Made by a program: the position numbers and the translations under genes. The notes below the pieces were generated by a model. It saw nothing but the letters and a program-made list of their open reading frames with translations, did no database searches and was not told the DNA's origin. A stretch of DNA of 10,462 nt from JACDBE01 sp051002015 (GTDB lineage Bacteria; Actinomycetota; Acidimicrobiia; Spongiisociales; UBA5794): assembly GCA_051002015.1 (NCBI GenBank), contig JBPCMS010000116.1, positions 1-10,462 on the forward strand. Direction: 5' to 3'. Positions 1-5,760 of this stretch are shown piece by piece; the stretch's first letter is position 1, and each line of letters opens with the position of its first letter.

Positions 1-550
1 TGACACGACCCTGCGGGGCGTCACCGTCGATGACGGGGTGGCCACGGTCGACCTGTCCGGCGAGTTCGAGGCCGACGACGACTCGGCGGCGGTGGCGATG
101 CGGATCGCCCAGGTGGTCTTCACCGTGACCCGATTCCCCAGCGTGACGGAAGTTCTGTTCGAGCAGGACGGGGTGCCGGTGGCGGTGCAAACCGGCGACG
201 GCGATCTGGTCACCCGCCCGGTCACCCGCGACGACTACGTGGCCTTCCAGGCGGCGGTGTCCGTGGAGACCCCGACCTACGGCGGCCCGGCCGGTAACCC
301 ACTCCGGGTCACCGGTGTCGGGGCCGCCTTCGAGGCCACCTTCGAGTACGCCCTCACCGACAACGAGGGGCTGATCATCGCCGAGGGCTTCGCCATGACC
401 GACAACGGCGTCGGATGGGGCAGCTTCGACTTCACCATCGGCTACGAGGTGGACACCCCGCAGCTCGGCCACCTGATCGTCTGGATCAACTCGGCCCAAG
501 ACGGCAGCCGGATCGACATCCGGGAGTACCCGGTGCACCTGGTCCCGTAG
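1..550 (+). CDS. GerMN / Gmad2 domain protein, 5' truncated by window edge
   Basis: The gene enters the window already open; its reading frame starts at base 2 and 182 codons plus stop are visible. The first ~65 residues resemble the end of a GerMN domain: a DGVATVDLSGEF strand, then a helix with VVFTVTRFPSVTEVLFEQDG, the usual 'T..P.V..V....DG' signature. From about residue 88 a Gmad2 immunoglobulin-like domain follows (TPTYGGPAGNPLRVTG, AAFEATFEYALTDNEG, then GWGSFDFTIGY and a closing strand pair). GerMN-Gmad2 proteins are usually exported lipoproteins or envelope proteins; in actinobacteria this does not imply sporulation. The signal peptide would lie outside the window. An internal GTG at 38 could be mistaken for the start, but domain homology continues upstream of it. 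The exact role is unknown. Confidence 0.85.
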   Translation, partial: DTTLRGVTVDDGVATVDLSGEFEADDDSAAVAMRIAQVVFTVTRFPSVTEVLFEQDGVPVAVQTGDGDLVTRPVTRDDYVAFQAAVSVETPTYGGPAGNPLRVTGVGAAFEATFEYALTDNEGLIIAEGFAMTDNGVGWGSFDFTIGYEVDTPQLGHLIVWINSAQDGSRIDIREYPVHLVP

Positions 551-571
551 CCGACCCATCGAGCCCGACGT

Positions 572-605
572 GCCTCCGTCCCGGATCCGCTCCCGGGGCG
601 GAGGC
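572..605 (+). terminator. GC-rich hairpin after the GerMN/Gmad2 gene
   Basis: The arms at 572-584 and 593-605 form a 13-bp stem with one T.G wobble and an 8-nt loop, beginning 22 nt after the upstream stop codon. No T-tract follows, so this is a terminator-like hairpin of the kind common in high-GC actinobacteria, not a canonical intrinsic terminator. The pairing is seen; the function is inferred. Confidence 0.5.
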
Positions 606-638
606 GCGTCAGCCGCAGCGGCGGCGCGGTCCGAAAAG

Positions 639-690
639 CGACCGGTGAGCCGTAGACCGACCAAGCCGTCGTTCTGCGGCTCACCGGTCG
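639..690. repeat. Long inverted repeat upstream of moaA
   Basis: Bases 639-656 and 673-690 pair over 18 positions with only one T.G wobble (653/676), leaving a 16-nt loop. The outer 14 bp are perfect. It is the second hairpin in the GerMN-moaA gap, ending 65 bp before the proposed moaA -10 box. Loop bases 661-667 (CCAAGCC) can also pair with 694-700 (GGCTTGG), so a competing fold is possible. It could be a second terminator, an operator or an mRNA structure. With a leaderless moaA transcript it would lie outside the moaA message. Confidence 0.55.
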
Positions 691-755
691 GTTGGCTTGG
701 GCACAGTCCCGGAAGATCCCGGACCCCCGCCGGTCCGTGAGCCGGCCGGCGCCGG

Positions 756-761
756 TAGCCT
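756..761 (+). promoter_or_regulatory. -10 box for leaderless moaA
   Basis: TAGCCT fits the actinobacterial TANNNT -10 consensus and ends exactly 6 nt before the GTG start at 768, which puts the expected transcription start on or next to the start codon. No Shine-Dalgarno sequence precedes the GTG. No convincing -35 box is visible. Confidence 0.45.
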
Positions 762-767
762 GGGCGG

Positions 768-1771
<1,004 letters not shown>

Positions 1772-1775
<4 letters not shown>

Positions 1776-1783
1776 ACGTTCAG
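1772..1783. repeat. 12-bp perfect palindrome over the moaA stop codon
   Basis: CTGAACGTTCAG equals its own reverse complement and covers the moaA stop codon. It lies 24 bp before the proposed -35 box of the next gene, so it could be an operator for that gene. With no loop and no T-tract it is unlikely to be a terminator. It may also be chance. Confidence 0.3.
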
Positions 1784-1806
1784 TTCGAAGCCCTCCATCA
1801 ACAGCC

Positions 1807-1835
1807 TTGAACATCGCCTCACAACGCCATACGTT
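1807..1835 (+). promoter_or_regulatory. Promoter for leaderless transcript of the membrane-protein gene
   Basis: A -35-like TTGAAC (1807-1812) and a -10 TACGTT (1830-1835, TANNNT type) are separated by 17 bp. The -10 box ends 6 nt before the ATG at 1842, so transcription should begin at about the start codon. It is the best-formed promoter in the window, because both boxes and the spacer fit. Confidence 0.5.
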
Positions 1836-1841
1836 GCCGAT

Positions 1842-2726
1842 ATGACCAGGCGGCATCCCGACGGCCAGCACGACGAGTACGAGACGATGCCATGGGCGAT
1901 GCTCGCCGACGAGCTCGACCGAGGCAAGAACCGCACGATGGCCCTCACCGTTCTCGCCGCCATCGCCGTCGGCATCCTCGCCTTCATGGTCGTGCGCAGC
2001 ATCCGCCAGGCACCGGGGACCGTGGTGGAGATCCCGGCGGCAGCGGAGCAAGCCGAGACGGTCGCCACGACCCATGCCCCGGTGATGGCCGCCACCGCCA
2101 CCACGCTGCTCCCCGCCCCGTCGGTGACGCCGGTTGCCCCGGTGGACCCGGTGCTCTACACCGAGGAGGATCTCCGGGCGGGGGTGCCCGATGTCGACAT
2201 GCGGCTGGCGGTGGTGCGGGCGGAGTGGTTCGTGTCGGAGTACTTCTCCACCGGACAGGTCAGCGACGGGCTGATCCCGGAAGGGGCCACGGAGCGCAGC
2301 CTGCCCGATGGCGCATACTCGTGGGTGGAGTGGGCCAGGGCGATCGCCGTCGATGCCGTCGGCGGTGGACGCTACGACGTCACTGTCGTCTTCAGGACGA
2401 TGGCGGGTGACGGCGAGCATCCGATCGCGGCGACGGCGCCCCGGACGGTGCTGGTCCCGGTGCTGGTCGACGACGACGGCGCATCGGCGGTGATCGATCT
2501 ACCCGCTCCGGTGCCGCTGCCGGACGAGGCGGGCGTCGACCCGCTGCCCGAGCCCGCCGCCGATGTCCCCCAACCGGTGGCCGCCGCCGCGTTGGAGGAG
2601 GCCGCCGCCTTCGGAGACGCCACGGTGGTGGGCGGTACCCGGCTCGCCGTCGGGTGGCGGGTGGTGGTGACGGTGACGGACGTGTCGGGGGCGGCATTCC
2701 CGTTGGCCGTCCTCGTCACCGGCTGA
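1842..2726 (+). CDS. Single-pass membrane protein, function not recognised
   Basis: The 294-residue product has a charged cytoplasmic N-terminus (1-32, ending DRGKNR), one hydrophobic segment at about 33-52 (ALTVLAAIAVGILAFMVV), then an extracytoplasmic part. The first stretch outside (about 58-100) is an Ala/Thr/Pro-rich linker. It is followed by a mixed alpha/beta region starting RLAVVRAEWFVSEYF, an acidic Pro-rich spacer (about 220-245), and a short C-terminal beta-rich piece (GWRVVVTVTDVSG). One TM plus a compact external domain starting with a 'VRAEWFVSEYFS' helix vaguely recalls NTF2-like or VirB8/TcpC-type proteins. That is a weak impression, and no conjugation genes are nearby. The ATG start is supported by the promoter ending 6 nt upstream. 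The gene ends 3 bp from the convergent DUF445 gene. Confidence 0.75.
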   Translation: MTRRHPDGQHDEYETMPWAMLADELDRGKNRTMALTVLAAIAVGILAFMVVRSIRQAPGTVVEIPAAAEQAETVATTHAPVMAATATTLLPAPSVTPVAPVDPVLYTEEDLRAGVPDVDMRLAVVRAEWFVSEYFSTGQVSDGLIPEGATERSLPDGAYSWVEWARAIAVDAVGGGRYDVTVVFRTMAGDGEHPIAATAPRTVLVPVLVDDDGASAVIDLPAPVPLPDEAGVDPLPEPAADVPQPVAAAALEEAAAFGDATVVGGTRLAVGWRVVVTVTDVSGAAFPLAVLVTG

Positions 2727-2729
2727 CGG

Positions 2730-3977
2730 TCAACCGAGCAGGCGGGCAACCGAGTAGATCACCAGACCGGCGATACCACCGACCACGGTGCCGTTGATCC
2801 TGATGAACTGCAGGTCCCTGCCCAGCAGCATCTCGAGTTGCTCGCCGGTCTCGGAGGCGTCCCAGCGTTCGACCGTGGTCTTCACCAGCTCGGAGAACTC
2901 GTCCTGGAATCGGTCGACCAGCTCGCCGACGATCCGCTCGATCCACTCCTCGATTCGCACCCGCAGCATCGGGTCGGCCCGCAGCGACCGCCCGAGCCCG
3001 GCGATGGACGACTCGACCCGCAGCCGCAACGGGCTCTCCGGGTCGTCGGCCTGCGAGATGATCGAACGCTTGGTCCCGTCCCACAACCCGGTGAGGTAGG
3101 TCTCCACCCCCTCGTGGGCGAGGATCTCCTTCTTGACCTCCTCGCCCCGGGCGAGCAGGACCGGATCCTGCCGGAGCCGCACCACCATCTCGGCTGCTAC
3201 CCGGTCGACGTGGTCGCGCAGCGGGTGGTCGCGGCGCCGGCCCACATCGGCGATGAACCGGTGCGCCACCGAGATGGCGCGATCGAGCACCGCCTCGTCC
3301 ACCGCCTTGGGCACCCACCACGGCGACGATTGGGTCACCGCCTCCAGCAGCTCGGCACGGTTCTGCTCGATCGCCGAGGAGATCTCGGGCATGAAGGCGT
3401 CGACCAGATCCTGATGCCGGCCCTCGGCGGTCGCCGCCGCCAGCGCCCGTGAAGCCATAGGGGCGAACTCGATGGCCCCCAGACGGTCCCTCACGGTGTC
3501 GGCGATCGCCCTGCCCAGCTCGTCGTCGTCGAGGCTGGTGACGATGGCGGCCAGCCCCTCGGTCACCTGGTGTCCCACCTGGGAGACGTGACCGGGGTCC
3601 TCGAGCCATGCGCCCATCCGATCGGTCAGCCCGGCAGCCCTGACCCGCTCCACCACGTTCTGGCGGGTGAGGAAGCTCTCCTGGACGAAGCTTCCGAGCG
3701 CCCGTCCAATCTGGTCCTTGCGTTTCGGGATGATGGCGGTGTGGGGGATGGGGAGCCCGAGGGGGTGCCGGAACAGGGCCACCACGGCGAACCAGTCGGC
3801 CAGTGCGCCCACCATCGAAGCCTCGGCGGTCACCCTCAACCAGGTCGCCCAGGCGTGGTCACGCTCGAGGATGGTGGCGACGATGAACACCATCGACATC
3901 ACCACCAGAAGACCGGTGGCGACCCGGCGCATCCTGGTCATGTCGGCGAGCCGGTCGGTCCGTGATGAGATGGTCAC
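2730..3977 (-). CDS. DUF445 family membrane protein (YjiN/YheB-like)
   Basis: The 415-residue protein shows the DUF445 signature near the N-terminus: a TM segment at about 18-37 (VATGLLVVMSMVFIVATIL), then EASMVGALADWFAVVALFRHPLG and IPHTAIIPKRKDQIGRALG at about 52-92. A long, mostly helical, charged middle follows (about 95-390), and a C-terminal hydrophobic segment (TVVGGIAGLVIYSVARLLG) probably re-enters the membrane. The biochemical function of the family is unknown. The GTG at 3977 is used because TTACAT lies 6 nt upstream; an ATG at 3941 (MTRMRRVATG) is the alternative and would lose 12 residues without touching the domain. The upstream same-strand gene ends 118 bp away, so co-transcription is possible but not required. 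No lesion is visible. Confidence 0.92.
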   Translation of the reverse strand: MTISSRTDRLADMTRMRRVATGLLVVMSMVFIVATILERDHAWATWLRVTAEASMVGALADWFAVVALFRHPLGLPIPHTAIIPKRKDQIGRALGSFVQESFLTRQNVVERVRAAGLTDRMGAWLEDPGHVSQVGHQVTEGLAAIVTSLDDDELGRAIADTVRDRLGAIEFAPMASRALAAATAEGRHQDLVDAFMPEISSAIEQNRAELLEAVTQSSPWWVPKAVDEAVLDRAISVAHRFIADVGRRRDHPLRDHVDRVAAEMVVRLRQDPVLLARGEEVKKEILAHEGVETYLTGLWDGTKRSIISQADDPESPLRLRVESSIAGLGRSLRADPMLRVRIEEWIERIVGELVDRFQDEFSELVKTTVERWDASETGEQLEMLLGRDLQFIRINGTVVGGIAGLVIYSVARLLG

Positions 3978-3983
3978 GACTGG

Positions 3984-3989
3984 ATGTAA
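3984..3989 (-). promoter_or_regulatory. Possible -10 box for the DUF445 gene
   Basis: On the minus strand TTACAT ends 6 nt before the GTG start; shifted by one base it reads TACATC with 5 nt. It fits the window's leaderless pattern, but neither reading matches TANNNT exactly and no -35 box stands out. Confidence 0.25.
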
Positions 3990-4095
3990 CCACGTGGCGA
4001 TCCGTTTGCTCTCCCCGCCCGTGCCGTCGACCCCGAGCGCTCCCGAGGCCCCGGGGACGGTCGAGGTGGTGGAACCCGAGCGACCGGACCCTGGT

Positions 4096-4680
4096 TCAGC
4101 CGTCTATCCGGGACAGGAAGTCGAGGACCCGAGACCACATCAGCTCGGCCTCCTCCGGCTGGTACTCGTCGGGCTTGCTCGCATCGGCAAACAGGTGGCC
4201 GGCTCCCGGGTAGTCGAACACCTCGATCGCCCCGCCCGCCGCCGCCACGGCCGCCGCCGCCGCTTCGATGGCATCCTGCTCGCGCCACGGATCATCGACC
4301 GTGGTGTGGATCTGGGCGGGGATGCCTTGGGGCCAGGTGATCTCCAGGTACCCCGGGTCGATGGCGCCACCGCTCATCACCGCTCCGGCAACGGCGGGGA
4401 CCTTGGCGGCCACGTACTGCGCCATCCCGGCGCCGTTGGAGAAACCCAAGGTGACGAAGCCCGGGGGCAGCTCCCCGCCGGCAGCCAGCGCCGAAGCCAT
4501 CAGGGCGCCGAACCCGATGCCCTCCATGTGCTCCATGGCCGGGTCGTAGTCGTCGAAGACGCGACCGTTGTACTGGTCGATGACGTGAACGGTGTGCCGG
4601 TGCGAGCGCAGCATGTCGGCAGCCTCGAGCAAACCCGGCTTTACACCGAGCACGGAGTGGAACACCGCGATCGTCGCCAT
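4096..4680 (-). CDS. Dienelactone hydrolase-like alpha/beta hydrolase
   Basis: The 194-residue product is a compact alpha/beta hydrolase of the dienelactone hydrolase superfamily. It opens with a beta strand and FHSVLGVKPG loop, carries the nucleophile elbow GFSNGAG (Ser81), an acid candidate in TTVDDPW (Asp129 or Asp130), and the late histidine in YPGAGHLFAD (His162), with C-terminal spacing typical of the family. Classical dienelactone hydrolases use Cys at the elbow (GxCxGG); here it is Ser, so esterase or other hydrolase activity is as likely as dienelactone cleavage. The substrate is unknown. There is no signal peptide, so it is probably cytoplasmic. It follows the toxin gene by 58 bp on the same strand but has its own TAACCT box 8 nt before the ATG. 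The ATG is chosen because MATIAVFHS begins directly with strand one. Confidence 0.9.
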   Translation of the reverse strand: MATIAVFHSVLGVKPGLLEAADMLRSHRHTVHVIDQYNGRVFDDYDPAMEHMEGIGFGALMASALAAGGELPPGFVTLGFSNGAGMAQYVAAKVPAVAGAVMSGGAIDPGYLEITWPQGIPAQIHTTVDDPWREQDAIEAAAAAVAAAGGAIEVFDYPGAGHLFADASKPDEYQPEEAELMWSRVLDFLSRIDG

Positions 4681-4688
4681 GGCGTTGG

Positions 4689-4694
4689 AGGTTA
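4689..4694 (-). promoter_or_regulatory. -10 box for the dienelactone hydrolase-like gene
   Basis: On the minus strand TAACCT (TANNNT type) ends 8 nt before the ATG at 4680. No Shine-Dalgarno sequence lies between. It suggests a leaderless or nearly leaderless transcript separate from the toxin operon. The -35 region is not recognisable. Confidence 0.4.
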
Positions 4695-4738
4695 GCCGGC
4701 CTCGGGCAAGCGAACTCGGCCCCGGCTTCGCCGATGGG

Positions 4739-5140
4739 TCAGATCTCGATGACGGCGACGACCTCCCCGAGACCCACGAAGTCCGCGGCGTTGCGGGTGT
4801 ACAGGGGCAGGCCGGCGGCGGCGGCGGTGGAGGCGATCAGAAGGTCGGCGAACCGGGCCCGGCCGGAGCGTCCCCTTGCCCTGGTGGCGGCGAAGACCCT
4901 GGCGTACACCCGGGCGGCGTCGGTGTCGAAGGGTATCGGGTCCCACGTGGCCGACGCCCACTGGAGCCGGTCCTGACGTCGGGCCCGCTCGTCCTCGTCG
5001 TCCGTGGCATGGGGCCCGGCTGCCAGCTCGGCCATGGTGACCGCCGAGATCGCCGACTCGTCGGGCAGGGTGGCCGGGTCCAGCAGGTCGTGGCCGATCA
5101 GGACCGACGTGTCCAGGAGACCCTGGGTCGGTTCAGCCAT
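4739..5140 (-). CDS. vapC: PIN-domain toxin, VapC type
   Basis: VapC-type toxins are Mg2+-dependent ribonucleases held inactive by the partner antitoxin. This 133-residue protein has a full set of PIN acidic residues: Asp10 in LLDTSVLIG, Glu38 in TMAELAAG, Asp99 in RFADLLIAS, and Asp120 in TRNAADF. Length and spacing are normal for VapC, so it should be active. The start ATG overlaps the end of the antitoxin gene by 8 nt (5133-5140), a translational-coupling arrangement typical of these modules. The RNA target cannot be predicted. 'VapC' is used in the broad PIN-toxin sense. Confidence 0.94.
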   Translation of the reverse strand: MAEPTQGLLDTSVLIGHDLLDPATLPDESAISAVTMAELAAGPHATDDEDERARRQDRLQWASATWDPIPFDTDAARVYARVFAATRARGRSGRARFADLLIASTAAAAGLPLYTRNAADFVGLGEVVAVIEI

Positions 5141-5381
5141 CGACCGACTGATCGGCGACTGCGTCGAGATCGGTCCGGAACCGCGTCAGCTCAACTCGGG
5201 GGGCGTGGCGGGCGGCGTCGGCGATGGTGGCGCGAGGCACGAACCGCCGCCGGCCAACCGGTCGCAGCTCGGCCACCGGGGTCCCGTTGCGGGTGATCAC
5301 CATTGTCTGTCCGGCCTGCACCTGACGCAGGACGGCGGCCGAATCGTTGCGCAGTTCTCGCTGAGTGATGAAACGGGTCAT
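5133..5381 (-). CDS. vapB: Phd/YefM-family antitoxin of the PIN toxin
   Basis: The 82-residue product begins MTRFITQRELRNDSAAVLRQVQAGQ and continues with TMVITRNGTPVAELRPV, the standard Phd/YefM fold that dimerises and binds operator DNA. Its C-terminal half (about 48-82) is charged and probably wraps the toxin. An upstream in-frame start would add 26 residues. The ATG at 5381 is preferred because Phd proteins start here, a TACACT -10 box lies 7 nt upstream, and the repeats at 5391-5415 would otherwise be inside the gene. The toxin gene starts inside the last codons. Autorepression through those repeats is likely by family analogy. Partner choice rests on adjacency: Phd-type antitoxins also pair with Doc or RelE toxins, but here the partner is a PIN protein. 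Confidence 0.92.
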   Translation of the reverse strand: MTRFITQRELRNDSAAVLRQVQAGQTMVITRNGTPVAELRPVGRRRFVPRATIADAARHAPRVELTRFRTDLDAVADQSVDG

Positions 5382-5388
5382 ACCTTGC

Positions 5389-5415
5389 AGTGTAGCGGAT
5401 GTAGCAGTCTGTAGC
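5389..5415 (-). promoter_or_regulatory. Antitoxin-toxin promoter with three TGTAGC repeats (probable operator)
   Basis: Three copies of TGTAGC on the + strand (5391-5396, 5400-5405, 5410-5415) are spaced 9 and 10 bp apart, about one helical turn. The last two extend to TGTAGCAG. The minus-strand -10 box TACACT (5389-5394) overlaps the first copy and ends 7 nt before the antitoxin ATG. Helically phased repeats covering a -10 box are what an autoregulatory antitoxin operator would look like. The repeats are seen; binding is inferred. Confidence 0.5.
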
Positions 5416-5481
5416 AGGAGGTGGGTGCGTTGTGGCGGATCCGCTCGGGCTAGCCTCACCGGCCATGCCAGTCCGGGTCGG

Positions 5482-5742
5482 TCAGGTCGGGGCGAAGTGC
5501 TCCTCGAGCAGCAGCCGGGCGGGCTCGGCGATCTCGCTCCAGTCGGCGTCCGGCATCTTCGACAGGGTGACGAAATCGGAGGTCATGAACACGCTGGCCA
5601 CCCCGGGGAGACCCAACAGGGCAACGGCAAGCGGATCGTCGGTGGGTGTTGCGGGGACGAACGTCTTGGGCCCGCCCACATCGACTCCGACGGCGAACTT
5701 GAGGGCGTTGGGGTTCGGGGTTGCTTCGATGCTGACCGGCAT
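5482..5742 (-). CDS. Stand-alone Nfu/NifU N-terminal domain protein
   Basis: The 86-residue product opens MPVSIEATPNPNALKFAVG, the hallmark of the Nfu N-terminal domain, and ends with the usual LPGVASVFMTSDFVTLSK strand-helix block and a WSEIAEPARLLLEEHF helix. Full Nfu scaffold proteins carry a second domain with a CxxC that holds an Fe-S cluster. This protein has no such domain and no cysteine at all, so it cannot be the cluster carrier itself. A role as a client-binding or adaptor protein in Fe-S delivery is inference. The ATG at 5742 is preceded by TACGAT at 6 nt and no Shine-Dalgarno sequence. It is divergent from hyuA, with 18 bp between the start codons. Confidence 0.85.
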   Translation of the reverse strand: MPVSIEATPNPNALKFAVGVDVGGPKTFVPATPTDDPLAVALLGLPGVASVFMTSDFVTLSKMPDADWSEIAEPARLLLEEHFAPT

Positions 5743-5748
5743 CGGGCG

Positions 5749-5754
5749 ATCGTA
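5749..5754 (-). promoter_or_regulatory. -10 box for the Nfu-domain gene
   Basis: On the minus strand TACGAT ends exactly 6 nt before the ATG at 5742, the same spacing as at moaA and at 1842. It occupies a third of the 18-bp gap to hyuA, so any -35 contact would fall inside the first codons of hyuA. Confidence 0.45.
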
Positions 5755-5760
5755 GCGGCG

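Noticed and set aside
3978..4095. Possible terminator between the dienelactone hydrolase-like and DUF445 genes
   Set aside because: The stretch is GC-rich with several short pairings (CCCCG/CGGGG, TCGACC/GGTCGA), but no single clean stem-loop and no T-tract.
5451..5755. Plus-strand ORF from ATG 5465 with TAGCCT 8 nt upstream
   Set aside because: The -10-like box fits the leaderless pattern, but the product is only an antisense reading of the Nfu-domain gene and is Ser/Arg/Ala-rich without a motif.
5365..5760. N-terminal extension of hyuA by 132 codons
   Set aside because: The family begins a few residues before GVDVGGTFTD; the extension would be antisense to the Nfu-domain gene and shows no recognisable domain.
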